DNA of 31,786 bases from CBFFRJ01 sp051486985 (GTDB lineage Bacteria; Pseudomonadota; Gammaproteobacteria; Enterobacterales; Enterobacteriaceae), in NCBI RefSeq assembly GCF_051486985.1, contig NZ_JAHVDV010000042.1, positions 1 through 31,786 of the forward strand, written 5' to 3'. Positions 1 to 7,469 of the stretch are shown here, piece by piece. Every line of letters begins with the position of its first letter. Position 1 is the stretch's first letter. The notes below the pieces were generated by a model that had not been told where the DNA came from, made no database searches, and saw only the letters and a list, made by a program, of their open reading frames with translations. The position numbers were made by a program, and so were the translations under genes.

Positions 1-477
1 CGTATTCAGGTGGAGCATCCGGTTACCGAGATGATCACCGGCGTGGACCTCATCAAAGAGCAGCTGCGTATTGCTGCCGGTCAGCCGCTCTCCATCAGAC
101 AGGAAGATGTGGTGGTGAAAGGCCATGCGGTGGAGTGCCGTATCAACGCTGAAGACCCGAACACCTTCCTGCCGAGCCCGGGTAAAATCACCCGTTTCCA
201 CGCGCCAGGCGGTTTTGGCGTGCGCTGGGAGTCCCATATTTACGCCGGTTACACCGTACCGCCGTACTATGACTCCATGATTGGCAAGCTTATCTGCTTT
301 GGCGAAACCCGTGACGTGGCGATTGCCCGCATGAAGAACGCCCTGCAGGAGCTCATCATCGACGGCATCAAAACCAACGTGGATCTGCAGTCCCGCATCA
401 TGAACGACGAGAAGTTCCAGCAGGGTGGCACCAACATCCACTACCTGGAGAAGAAACTCGGTCTGAACGAGAAGTAA
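1..477 (+). CDS. accC: Biotin carboxylase, C-terminal part (cut by window edge)
   Basis: The frame is open from base 1 (R-I-Q-V-E-H-P...) and ends at TAA 475-477, giving 158 residues of a protein that is normally about 449. It is the ATP-dependent biotin carboxylase subunit of acetyl-CoA carboxylase, which carboxylates biotin on AccB in the first step of fatty acid synthesis. The fragment holds the end of the ATP-grasp domain, including the RIQVEHPVTE active-site strand, and the whole biotin carboxylase C-terminal domain (CRINAEDP, PPYYDSMIGKLI). It ends in EKKLGLNEK, nearly as in E. coli. The start and accB lie outside the window. In E. coli accC is followed by yhdT and panF; here a convergent sia operon follows instead. 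Confidence 0.97.
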   Translation, partial: RIQVEHPVTEMITGVDLIKEQLRIAAGQPLSIRQEDVVVKGHAVECRINAEDPNTFLPSPGKITRFHAPGGFGVRWESHIYAGYTVPPYYDSMIGKLICFGETRDVAIARMKNALQELIIDGIKTNVDLQSRIMNDEKFQQGGTNIHYLEKKLGLNEK

Positions 478-485
478 ACGCGGCG

Positions 486-517
486 TATTCGCCAGAGGCT
501 ACGCTATCTGGCGAATA
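486..517. terminator. Hairpin between convergent accC and siaD
   Basis: A perfect 11-bp inverted repeat (TATTCGCCAGA at 486-496, its complement at 507-517) with a 10-nt loop lies between the accC stop and the siaD stop, and overlaps the last siaD codons. There is no clear T-run on either side. It could be a weak bidirectional terminator or a 3'-end stabilising stem; termination is inferred from position only. Confidence 0.5.
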
Positions 518-1268
518 CCGTGCCGGTGTGCAGTTGTACCGGCGGGCGGAAGAAATCCTCGTGGAGCACAACCTGGTTTCGCCCGCGCTTTTTCGCCATA
601 TAAAGTGCGGCATCCGAGGTGCTGTAGAGCGTCTCAAAATCACTCTCTTTCGCCCCAAGACTGACGCCAAAACTGGCGGTCACCAACTGTTGTGGCAGCA
701 CATCCAGCGGCGAGGCGTTCAGGGAGGCGTGAATATAGCTCGCAATAATCATTGCCTCTTCAATACGCGCTTCCGGCAGCAGGATGGTAAATTCTTCGCC
801 CCCCACCCGGCCAATCGCTGCGCTCTCCGGCAGCGCACGCCGAATACGTGATACCAGCGAGCAGATGACACGGTCGCCCGTCGGGTGGCCATATTCATCA
901 TTGATTCGTTTGAAGTGATCGATGTCCAGTAGGATCAGCGCCACATTGGCCTGCGTCAGGGATTTGTTGATCTGATTAATGATGGCGCTGCGGTTAAAAA
1001 CAGCGGTCAGGGGATCGTGGGTCGCTTCATACTCAAGCTGAGCCGCGAGCTTTTGCAACTGCTCGTTCATGCGATTAAGTTCGCGTTCAGCGCGATCGCT
1101 GCGGGTTATTAAACGATAGGATTCGCGGATCAAGCGCTGGTAGTGCTTTGCCACTGTCCACAATTTTTCACGGCAGAGATCGGCAGGAAGGTGCGTATCC
1201 GCCGCCGCCAGTCGAGCGTCTTCGAGTACGGAATATTCATCCCTGAAAAGCTCGTTAATATCTAACAT
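504..1268 (-). CDS. siaD: Diguanylate cyclase SiaD
   Basis: A 254-residue cytosolic protein that should make c-di-GMP from two GTP. Residues 1-80 are a charged helical region, probably coiled coil (about 56-80). The GGDEF domain follows (about 81-240) with the signature GGEEF at 156-160 and the metal-binding segment LDIDHFKRIND around 114-124. The inhibitory I-site RxxD, expected five residues before GGEEF, reads PESA (147-150), so feedback inhibition by this site looks absent. It is last in the siaABCD operon, and its ATG overlaps the end of siaC by 7 nt, implying translational coupling. In Pseudomonas aeruginosa, SiaD is activated by direct binding of unphosphorylated SiaC. The identity rests on the domain plus the operon order. 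Confidence 0.88.
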   Translation of the reverse strand: MLDINELFRDEYSVLEDARLAAADTHLPADLCREKLWTVAKHYQRLIRESYRLITRSDRAERELNRMNEQLQKLAAQLEYEATHDPLTAVFNRSAIINQINKSLTQANVALILLDIDHFKRINDEYGHPTGDRVICSLVSRIRRALPESAAIGRVGGEEFTILLPEARIEEAMIIASYIHASLNASPLDVLPQQLVTASFGVSLGAKESDFETLYSTSDAALYMAKKRGRNQVVLHEDFFRPPVQLHTGTVFAR

Positions 1269-1678
1269 TCGTTAAGATCCGGTATGAGAACAACAGCCAG
1301 AGAAGTGAAGTCGATACGTAACTCTTCACCGAATTCTTCGGAAATATCGTCTTCTGCGTCGTAGTACCAGTAGAGTTCACAGGGCGTACCACGTCTGGCA
1401 AACCCGTTCAGGCACTCAAAAAGTTCAAACAGCATCTTGGTGCTGGAGCTATTGAAATAGCTCAGAGCCACATGCAAACGAACGGGTTCGCTGCTGGCTG
1501 GCTTGTCCTGTAACCAGCCCTCAATCGCCTGTAACAGCGGGCGGAAAAATGCCGCCGCATTTTCAGGCCAGGCTTCACCTTTGAGCACCAGACGCTGCGC
1601 TGAAAAATCGAAATTCACTTCCGGCGTGGCCTGGGTCGCGGCCTGTTCAATGGAAGGGGGTAATGTCACTTCAGTCAT
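1262..1678 (-). CDS. siaC: SiaC-type regulatory phosphoprotein (DUF1987)
   Basis: A 138-residue soluble protein of the SiaC/DUF1987 family. In P. aeruginosa SiaC is phosphorylated on a threonine by SiaB, dephosphorylated by SiaA, and activates SiaD when unphosphorylated. The family motif is visible as SYFNSSSTKMLFELF (residues 73-87). Thr80, or a neighbouring serine at 77-79, is the likely phosphosite by analogy. The acidic stretch YYDAEDDISEEFGEEL lies at about 104-119. The gene overlaps siaB by 8 nt and siaD by 7 nt. No membrane segments or signal peptide are visible. Confidence 0.88.
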   Translation of the reverse strand: MTEVTLPPSIEQAATQATPEVNFDFSAQRLVLKGEAWPENAAAFFRPLLQAIEGWLQDKPASSEPVRLHVALSYFNSSSTKMLFELFECLNGFARRGTPCELYWYYDAEDDISEEFGEELRIDFTSLAVVLIPDLNEC

Positions 1679-2261
1679 GGCAAAAAGTCGCCTTTAAATG
1701 AAAGGCGGACAGCGAACTGGCCGCCAGAGGATGAATGCGATACTCCAGCGGAACACTGGTATCCCGCGCCATGGTCAACAAACCGATATTCGCCCCTTTG
1801 CTGGTGGCAGGCGCTTCGCTGCGTAATCCTTGCTTCCAGGCGTCGCGTATTTCCGCCTGCGTCATAGCACGCAACACTTCGAGGTTTGTTTTCAGCAGTG
1901 AGGATTCTTCCGGGCCCACCAGATTGGCGGTTTCAAGATAGTAATTTCCGTTGTCGGTATGAAAACAGAGTGAACCAAAGCGTAATTCTTCCTGGCCGGT
2001 ACACATAAAACGTTCATCGGAGGAGTAGCGCACAATGTTCTGTCCCATCTCAATGAAGACGGAAAATAATTTGCGGCGCGTCACCGATGAGGATTCGTTT
2101 TTATCCAGCCAGGCGCGGATCACACTGCCCATCGACATAATATTCTGCTGGGAAAAATAGCCGGTATAAAAAAGCTCAACAGCGCTCTGGCGCTGGAGAG
2201 TAAACAGAGGTAACAGTACGGCCTCTTTGACCTGCAGGTCGTTAATTTTCATGGTGTTCAT
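1671..2261 (-). CDS. siaB: SiaB-type kinase (DUF6272, GHKL-like)
   Basis: A 196-residue soluble protein that by family would phosphorylate SiaC. It has a GHKL-like ATP-binding layout: an N-box-like FIEMGQNIVRYSSD (residues 69-82, with E71 and N75) and a glycine segment KGANIGLLTMARD (155-167). These match SiaB/DUF6272 proteins, which have no classical histidine kinase phospho-acceptor. The start overlaps the siaA stop as ATGA and the end overlaps siaC by 8 nt, so expression is tightly coupled. ATG codons at residues 1 and 4 are both possible; the first is used because it overlaps the siaA stop. Confidence 0.85.
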   Translation of the reverse strand: MNTMKINDLQVKEAVLLPLFTLQRQSAVELFYTGYFSQQNIMSMGSVIRAWLDKNESSSVTRRKLFSVFIEMGQNIVRYSSDERFMCTGQEELRFGSLCFHTDNGNYYLETANLVGPEESSLLKTNLEVLRAMTQAEIRDAWKQGLRSEAPATSKGANIGLLTMARDTSVPLEYRIHPLAASSLSAFHLKATFCHD

Positions 2262-3469
2262 CGCCAGCTAAAACCAAACCATGTCATGTCGTCGCGCGAC
2301 GGTTGCTTGCCCTGCCAGTCGGTCAACGCGGCCGTAAGTGCCCCGGAAACCACGGACATTGGCTGCCCACGTTGCTCGGTCAACAGTGACTGAATACGTT
2401 TTTTTCCAAACATTATGTCGCGCGGCCCGCCAATCTGATCCGTCACGCCATCGGTCACCAGCAAAAGCCGATCGCCAGGGCGAAGCGGGCGCTGATGGCG
2501 ATGCCATTGATAATCCGCGGGCGTATCGGTATAGCCAATTCCTTTACGATCGTTATCCAGGGTGTAGGCCTCTTCATCGTCAACGCCCAGCATAAAGGCG
2601 TGCATACGGGCGCTGGACCAGATGAGTTGGGCATGGTGCGTATCAACAAATAACGCGATAGCGTCGCAGCCGTCGTTCGACTGGCTGGAGTCATCCGTGG
2701 GGTGCACCTGGCTCAGGGTCTGTTTGATGTAATCATTGATAATCGCCAGCAGGCGCTCAGGTTCACGGGCAGGGGCGAGACTGAGCGCTTTTTCCAGCGC
2801 AGATGAGAAGATAAAGGTCATAAAGGCACCGGGAACACCGTGACCCGTGCAGTCCGCCAGTACCAGCAACCAGCCATTTTCACAGGGCTGAAAGGCATAG
2901 ATATCACCGCCGACGCAATCACGCGGGTGCCAGTAGAGGCACCAGTCCGCAAGGGTTTGTTCAATACTCTGACGCGAGCGACTCAGCATGGATTCCTGAA
3001 TCACCCGCGCATATTCAATGCTTTGCATAATTTGCAGGTGCTGCTTGGCCTGCAGGTCTGAGACGGTACGAATCAAATCAAGACCTAAGCCAATGCCCAT
3101 ATACTGGTCGTTCTCCGTGAGGATAAAGCCCTCCGTGATGGCTTTATCACCGGTTTCGATAACGCGTTCGGCGAGGAAATCGAGCCCCGCTTTGGCATCA
3201 ACGATCAGCGGTGTTTTATCCATAAAGGCAATGCAGCTTTTCTGGTCATAGAGTTCATGGAAAAACGGACGGCTCATCTGCGAGAGAAAAATATGGCGGT
3301 TGATCATGCCGATAGGGCGATTCTGTTCAAGAACGGGTAAACCAATTAAAGCTTTATGTTCATTGAACAGCGCCATCACCTGAAGGTTATTGGCATCCGC
3401 AGTCACGTGCGGAACGGCAAGACGGAGGGCACCCGCATTAAGTTGTCGCGATGAGAGAGGTAAGTCCAT
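2258..3469 (-). CDS. siaA: SiaA-type PP2C/SpoIIE phosphatase with CBS-like N-terminus
   Basis: A 403-residue predicted Ser/Thr phosphatase for SiaC. The C-terminal half is a SpoIIE/PPM domain (about 165-400): GGD at 187-189, ADCTGHGVPGAF at 205-216, and VTDGVTDQIGG at 338-348 carrying the metal-binding aspartates. Residues 1-130 contain two segments resembling CBS halves (LIGLPVLEQNRPIGMINRHIF around 41-61; EGFILTENDQYMGIGLGLDLI around 113-133), then a helical linker. Pseudomonas SiaA is much longer (about 660 residues) and has a periplasmic/HAMP membrane sensor, so this is a cytosolic architecture that may sense a small ligand. The CBS call is from pattern only. It is the first gene of the operon; an AAGGAG lies about 12 nt before the ATG, with a closer AGGA 2 nt away. 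Confidence 0.85.
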   Translation of the reverse strand: MDLPLSSRQLNAGALRLAVPHVTADANNLQVMALFNEHKALIGLPVLEQNRPIGMINRHIFLSQMSRPFFHELYDQKSCIAFMDKTPLIVDAKAGLDFLAERVIETGDKAITEGFILTENDQYMGIGLGLDLIRTVSDLQAKQHLQIMQSIEYARVIQESMLSRSRQSIEQTLADWCLYWHPRDCVGGDIYAFQPCENGWLLVLADCTGHGVPGAFMTFIFSSALEKALSLAPAREPERLLAIINDYIKQTLSQVHPTDDSSQSNDGCDAIALFVDTHHAQLIWSSARMHAFMLGVDDEEAYTLDNDRKGIGYTDTPADYQWHRHQRPLRPGDRLLLVTDGVTDQIGGPRDIMFGKKRIQSLLTEQRGQPMSVVSGALTAALTDWQGKQPSRDDMTWFGFSWR

Positions 3470-3487
3470 GATCCTGGATCGCTCCTT

Positions 3488-3506
3488 GATAAGAATAATC
3501 TTAGGA
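3488..3506. promoter_or_regulatory. Possible weak Fur-type site upstream of siaA
   Basis: GATAAGAATAATCTTAGGA, about 19 bp upstream of the siaA start, matches 12 of 19 positions of the Fur consensus as I remember it and contains the inverted repeat TAAGA-N4-TCTTA. It is degenerate in the right half. It is listed because a RyhB-like gene with a good Fur box lies just upstream; Fur binding is inference. Confidence 0.3.
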
Positions 3507-3604
3507 TAGAGGCTGATTGTTGCGGATTTATTTCAAGGGGTTACCGATCCGGATAACGGAAGATTATTGTTCCCAAAGGCAAACCGTGACCGCTTTAGCG
3601 AGGT

Positions 3605-3632
3605 AAAAAAAAAGCCCGCACTTATGGCGGGC
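3605..3632 (-). terminator. Intrinsic terminator of the RyhB-like RNA
   Basis: On the minus strand GCCCGC (3632-3627), a 7-nt loop and GCGGGC (3619-3614) are followed by nine U residues (3613-3605). This is a classical Rho-independent terminator. It separates the sRNA from the siaA operon that follows in the same direction. Confidence 0.9.
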
Positions 3633-3700
3633 AAGTAATACTGGAAGCAATGTGAGCAATGTCGTACCGAATACCTGAGCGATTTGCTCAACTATTCGGT
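3605..3700 (-). ncRNA. ryhB-like: RyhB-family iron-responsive small RNA
   Basis: Read on the minus strand, bases 3665-3633 carry the 33-nt RyhB core (ACGACATTGCTCACATTGCT, then TCCAGTATTACTT). This is identical to the core of E. coli RyhB as I recall it. RyhB pairs with mRNAs of iron-using proteins through Hfq and lowers their translation in iron starvation. A 5' stem-loop precedes the core: ACCGAATA pairs with TATTCGGT (3700-3693 with 3673-3666), enclosing TGAGC/GCTCA. An intrinsic terminator follows the core. The predicted RNA is about 96 nt, near RyhB's 90. The 5' and 3' parts differ from E. coli RyhB, and the neighbours are not yhhX/yhhY (E. coli ryhB) or yeaQ/yoaJ (Salmonella RyhB-2), so this is probably an extra paralogue. 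The exact 5' end is inferred from the promoter. Confidence 0.88.
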
Positions 3701-3703
3701 AAT

Positions 3704-3736
3704 GAGAAAGATAATCTTTATCATCTTATCAATCAA
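3704..3736 (-). promoter_or_regulatory. Fur-controlled promoter of the RyhB-like RNA
   Basis: On the minus strand a -35 TTGATT (3736-3731), a 17-bp spacer and a -10 TATCTT (3713-3708) predict a start near 3700. The 19-bp segment 3722-3704 (GATAAAGATTATCTTTCTC) matches 15 of 19 positions of the Fur-box consensus and covers the -10. Fur-Fe2+ should therefore repress the RNA when iron is sufficient. Confidence 0.8.
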
Positions 3737-3912
3737 CCCCAAATTTAGTGCCGGTTTGAAATCGGCCGGATGCGGCTGGTAGCGCAACGGCGGACGTGGC
3801 ACCCCCGTTTTTATTAACGTGCCGGCCTTTCTGCCACGTTAATGGCCAGCTGCCTGACTTTTATTTTCGGTCCTGCATTTCATTTTTCGTAAACCCGACC
3901 ACGCGATAACGC

Positions 3913-3947
3913 TTGCCTGACCAGATAGAATGAGTATAGTTCTCATT
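3913..3947 (+). promoter_or_regulatory. Fur-type promoter of the YncE-like/receptor operon
   Basis: TTGCCT (3913-3918), a 16-bp spacer and TATAGT (3935-3940) form a plausible sigma-70 promoter. The palindrome AATGAGTATAGTTCTCATT (3929-3947) lies over the -10 and has symmetric AATGAG/TTCTCATT arms like many Fur boxes. The downstream genes are a YncE-like protein and a siderophore receptor, which fits iron control. Confidence 0.65.
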
Positions 3948-4137
3948 CTCTTTAGTGTTATCGGGCGAGTCAGGATGGCTTTCCCGGATAAAAAGTGGGC
4001 ATAAACGCTGACAGGGAACACTGAACAGAAGTGGCGAACGCACCAGGCCTGTGGCCTGCCCGTAACGCTTCTCACGTCACCTGCGTGATGCGCTTTTCGC
4101 CTGCCTTTTTGACTTTAATCGGTAAAGGATTTTCCCC
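3948..4137 (+). other. Long 5' leader of the YncE-like gene
   Basis: If transcription starts just after the predicted promoter, the leader is about 190 nt. It contains short inverted repeats (for example GGCC-rich bases around 4045-4062) but no riboswitch that I recognise and no convincing ORF. An AAAGGA ribosome site lies shortly before the ATG. The rest of this gene-free stretch (3737-3912) shows nothing further that I can name. Confidence 0.35.
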
Positions 4138-5220
4138 ATGAAAATGAAAACCTCCGCACTGGCGCTGATGTCCGTCATGATGCTGGCGGGCTGTACTGCT
4201 CAGTCGGCGCATCAGGCAAAACATCCCGCTGTCGCCCAACAGCCTGCTGCCAAAGCAGAGGCGGTGAAGGTGCAAAAACGCGATCTTGCCAGTGGCCTGT
4301 ATGAAATGGCCCTTAGCCCGAAAGGGGATGCCCTTTATGTGGCGAGCGCGGAAGGTTTCAAAGATGTTCAGGGGGGTGTCATCTATAAACTCGACCCGAC
4401 CAGCCTGAAAACCCTTGGTCTGACCCATACCGATCTGAAAAACTTCGGCATGGCTATCTCTGAAGACGGCAAAATCATCTATGTCACCAACTCCCTTGAT
4501 GGCGGCGTGAGTGCGGTGGATACCGCAACCGGAAAGGTACTGAACCGTGTGCGCTTCCCGGAGCGTAATAAAGAGGGCTTCCCGTTCGGCGCACGTGAGA
4601 TTTTGCTGCACAACCATCTCCTCTACGTTGGCGCGGTCGGCGACCCGGCACTGGTTTGGGTGGTGGACGCCAACACCATGAAGCTAAAAACCCGCATCAA
4701 AAATGCCGGCAAGTGGGTGACGGGGCTGCACTGGTCTGAACAGACGCAGCGCATTTATGTCGCTAACGGCGGCGGTGAAATTCTCGTGGTGAACCCGCGC
4801 ACCAACCGCATTGAACAACGCTGGAAGCCTCTCGGCGACCAGCCTGCACTGCTGCTGAATATTGCCGAAGACAACGAGACAGGCCGTCTGTTTGTGACCG
4901 ACAACGCCAAAGCGAAAACGACGCTGGTGCTGGATATTCACACCGGTAAGGTCATGAAAACGCTATCGGGCGATGCGCTGGCCGTCAAATTTAACCCGAT
5001 ACGTCATGAGATTTACATCACGCAACGTGAGTCCGGCAAACTGCTGAGTCTGGATGCCACCACCTACGCGGTGAAGAAAAGCTGGGATCTGAAGCCACAC
5101 CCGAACAGCCTCCTGCTCACTGCTGACGGGCAGACGCTGTACGTCACCGTGAAGCAGGGTTTCAATAAAGATCACTCGACGAACGGCCCGGACAGCGTTG
5201 TCCGTATTCCGCTCAATTAA
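4138..5220 (+). CDS. YncE-like beta-propeller lipoprotein
   Basis: A 360-residue protein with a lipoprotein signal: a hydrophobic stretch, then the lipobox LAGC with Cys19. The mature part is built of about seven YVTN-type repeats (for example GDALYVASAEG, GKIIYVTNSLDGG, QRIYVANGGG, GRLFVTDNA, HEIYITQRES, QTLYVTVKQG), typical of a beta-propeller like E. coli YncE. YncE is a Fur-regulated periplasmic protein encoded next to the TonB receptor YncD; its function is not settled. Here the gene again precedes a receptor, 50 bp away, and follows a Fur-type promoter. A lipid anchor, absent in E. coli YncE, would tether it to a membrane, probably the outer one since residue +2 is Thr. A role in siderophore uptake is inference. 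Confidence 0.82.
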   Translation: MKMKTSALALMSVMMLAGCTAQSAHQAKHPAVAQQPAAKAEAVKVQKRDLASGLYEMALSPKGDALYVASAEGFKDVQGGVIYKLDPTSLKTLGLTHTDLKNFGMAISEDGKIIYVTNSLDGGVSAVDTATGKVLNRVRFPERNKEGFPFGAREILLHNHLLYVGAVGDPALVWVVDANTMKLKTRIKNAGKWVTGLHWSEQTQRIYVANGGGEILVVNPRTNRIEQRWKPLGDQPALLLNIAEDNETGRLFVTDNAKAKTTLVLDIHTGKVMKTLSGDALAVKFNPIRHEIYITQRESGKLLSLDATTYAVKKSWDLKPHPNSLLLTADGQTLYVTVKQGFNKDHSTNGPDSVVRIPLN

Positions 5221-5226
5221 TCAACG

Positions 5227-5242
5227 GGCCCGGAAACGGGCC
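5227..5242 (+). terminator. Intercistronic hairpin between YncE-like gene and receptor
   Basis: GGCCCG (5227-5232), a GAAA tetraloop and CGGGCC (5237-5242) form a compact stem with no proper U-run. It may adjust the ratio of the two proteins or stabilise the upstream mRNA rather than stop transcription fully. Confidence 0.5.
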
Positions 5243-5270
5243 TAACTTCTGTTTTAATCACGAGTTAACC

Positions 5271-7469
5271 ATGAACGCTTACCCACATACCCCATTGCGC
5301 AAAACGTTACTGGCGTTAGCAATCGGTGCCGCTGCGCATTCTGCGACCGCTGCCACCACGGATGCCAACAGCAAAACCTCACCGGACGACACCATTGTTG
5401 TGCAGGCAACACCTGCAAGCGATTTCAACGCTGGTGGCGATGCGCTGGTCCCTGCTTATCTTGACGGCCAGGTGGCCCACGGCGGTCGTCTGGGCATGAT
5501 GGGCGAGCAGAAGGCGATGGATGTGCCCTTTAACGTTATCGGTTACACCTCCAGACTGGTGCAGGATCAGCAGGCGAAAACCGTCGCGGATGTGGTCAGC
5601 AATGATGCGGGCGTGCAGGTTGTTCAGGGCTACGGCAACTTTGCGGAAACCTATCGTATCCGTGGCTTCAACCTGGAGGGTGACGACATGCTGTTTGGCG
5701 GTCTGCCGGGAGTGTTACCGCGCCAGGTGGTAGATACCCAAATGATCGAGCGCGTAGAGGTGTTTAAAGGGGCAAACGCCTTGCTGAACGGCGCAGCGTC
5801 AAGCGGCGTGGGGGGCATGATAAACCTTGAACCCAAACATGCAGAAGACGTGCCCGTGACCCGCGTGGGCGTGGATTATGGCACCCGTTCCCAGGTCGGC
5901 GGAACCCTGGATGTCGGTCGTCGTTTTGGCGATAACAATCAGTTCGGCGCGCGCGTTAACCTGGTGCATCGTGAAGGTGAGGCGGCAGCGGAGGATGATA
6001 AACGTCGCACGACGCTGGCCTCACTGGGCCTGGATTACCGTGGCGATCGTCTGCGCACCTCACTGGATGTGGGATATCAGAAAAAAACCTTCCACGGAGG
6101 CACGACCGGGCTGAATATCAGCGGTGTGGATTTTATTCCTGATGTCCCCGAACCGCGCAAAAACTTTGCCCAGAAATGGGGCTACAGCAACATTGAAAAC
6201 GAATTCGGGATGGCGCGCGCCGAGTACGATCTGACCGATGACTGGACGGCGTATGCGGCCTATGGCGCGCAGCACGCCCATGAAGAGGGCATCTACAGCA
6301 CGCCGAAACTCCTTAACAAAGAGGGCGATGCCACCGCCGGGCGGCTGGATACCAATCGCATCATGGACTCGTCGAGTGGAATGGGCGGCGTGCGTGGTCG
6401 CTTTGATACCGGCGCTGTCTCGCATGACGTCAACGTCGGGTATTCTGCGAACATCAAACGCGATAAAACCGCGTGGCGGATGGCGGGCAAAGGCGCGCCG
6501 GTCAATATTTATGACAATGACGATGTCGCCATTCCGGCAAATACCATTTTTGGCGGCAATTATCACGATCCGCTCACCACCAGCCGCACCCGTACTCAGG
6601 GCTGGCTCTTCAGCGACACCCTCGGGGTGCTCGATGACAGCCTGCGCTTTACCGCCGCGGCCCGCTACCAGAAGGTATGGGTACGTAACTACAGCAATGC
6701 CACGGGCGCAGAGACCACCGCGTCCCGCTATACCGAAGATCGCTGGATGCCGACTTTGGGTGTGGTGTATAAACCGCTGGAGAGCGTCTCCCTGTACGCC
6801 AACCATACCGAGGCGCTGCAGCCGGGCAGCACCGCACCGCGAGGGGCAGCTAATCAGTTTGAGTCCACCGGCATTGCCCACTCAAAACAGAATGAAGTGG
6901 GCGTGAAGACCGATTTCGGACGCATTGGCGGTACGCTGGCGCTGTTTGAAATCAAAAAACCGACCGCTATTCAGAACAGCAACACCAACGTTTACGCGCT
7001 TGATGGTGAGCAGCGTAACCGGGGTATTGAGCTGAACGTCTTCGGTGAGCCGATGCTTGGCCTGCGTCTGAACGGCAGCGCAACCTGGCTTGATGCTGAA
7101 CTGACCAAAACGCAGAATGGGTTGAATAAAGGCAATACGCCAATTGGTGTGGCTAACTTCTATGCGGTTATCGGGGCGGAGTACGACATCAAACCGGTTG
7201 AGGGCCTGACGGCGACCGCACGTGTCAATCACACCGGTTCGCAGTACGCTAACAACGCCAACACCAAGAAACTGGACAGCTACACCACCCTCGATCTGGG
7301 CATGCGTTATCGTATGCGTCTGAATCAGGAGCAGAACGAGATGGTCTGGCGCGTGGGTGTGGACAACGTCACCAATGAGAAATACTGGGCCAGCGTCGAG
7401 GACAACGGTTCCTATATCTTCCAGGGGGAACCACGTACCCTGAAAGTCTCGATGAGTTACGATTTCTAA
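5271..7469 (+). CDS. TonB-dependent siderophore receptor (FcuA/FhuE-like)
   Basis: A 732-residue outer-membrane receptor for ferric siderophores. It has a signal peptide (about 1-27, ending SATA), a TonB box near DTIVVQA (40-46), and a plug domain (about 60-190) with AKTVADVVSNDAGV, YRIRGFNLEG and IERVEVFKGANALLNG. A 22-strand barrel follows, ending in the aromatic SYDF that serves as the outer-membrane assembly signal. The GGRLGMMGEQKAMDVPFNV stretch before the plug resembles the ferrichrome/hydroxamate receptor group (FcuA-type). The ligand cannot be read from sequence; a hydroxamate is most likely. It is the second gene after the Fur-type promoter, behind the YncE-like lipoprotein. A weak CGAG precedes the ATG. 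Confidence 0.9.
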   Translation: MNAYPHTPLRKTLLALAIGAAAHSATAATTDANSKTSPDDTIVVQATPASDFNAGGDALVPAYLDGQVAHGGRLGMMGEQKAMDVPFNVIGYTSRLVQDQQAKTVADVVSNDAGVQVVQGYGNFAETYRIRGFNLEGDDMLFGGLPGVLPRQVVDTQMIERVEVFKGANALLNGAASSGVGGMINLEPKHAEDVPVTRVGVDYGTRSQVGGTLDVGRRFGDNNQFGARVNLVHREGEAAAEDDKRRTTLASLGLDYRGDRLRTSLDVGYQKKTFHGGTTGLNISGVDFIPDVPEPRKNFAQKWGYSNIENEFGMARAEYDLTDDWTAYAAYGAQHAHEEGIYSTPKLLNKEGDATAGRLDTNRIMDSSSGMGGVRGRFDTGAVSHDVNVGYSANIKRDKTAWRMAGKGAPVNIYDNDDVAIPANTIFGGNYHDPLTTSRTRTQGWLFSDTLGVLDDSLRFTAAARYQKVWVRNYSNATGAETTASRYTEDRWMPTLGVVYKPLESVSLYANHTEALQPGSTAPRGAANQFESTGIAHSKQNEVGVKTDFGRIGGTLALFEIKKPTAIQNSNTNVYALDGEQRNRGIELNVFGEPMLGLRLNGSATWLDAELTKTQNGLNKGNTPIGVANFYAVIGAEYDIKPVEGLTATARVNHTGSQYANNANTKKLDSYTTLDLGMRYRMRLNQEQNEMVWRVGVDNVTNEKYWASVEDNGSYIFQGEPRTLKVSMSYDF

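Noticed and set aside
3839..4075. Small minus-strand ORFs (60-78 codons) in the gap before the YncE-like gene
   Set aside because: They run through the predicted Fur promoter, and their sequence shows no coding character.
4072..4617. 181-codon minus-strand ORF opposite the YncE-like gene and its leader
   Set aside because: It covers the lipoprotein N-terminus on the opposite strand and shows no recognisable domain or ribosome site.
6060..6881. Long minus-strand ORF (273 codons) inside the first receptor gene
   Set aside because: It lies wholly antisense to a well-supported receptor, has no ribosome site and reads as a low-complexity shadow (Arg/Gly/Ala-rich).
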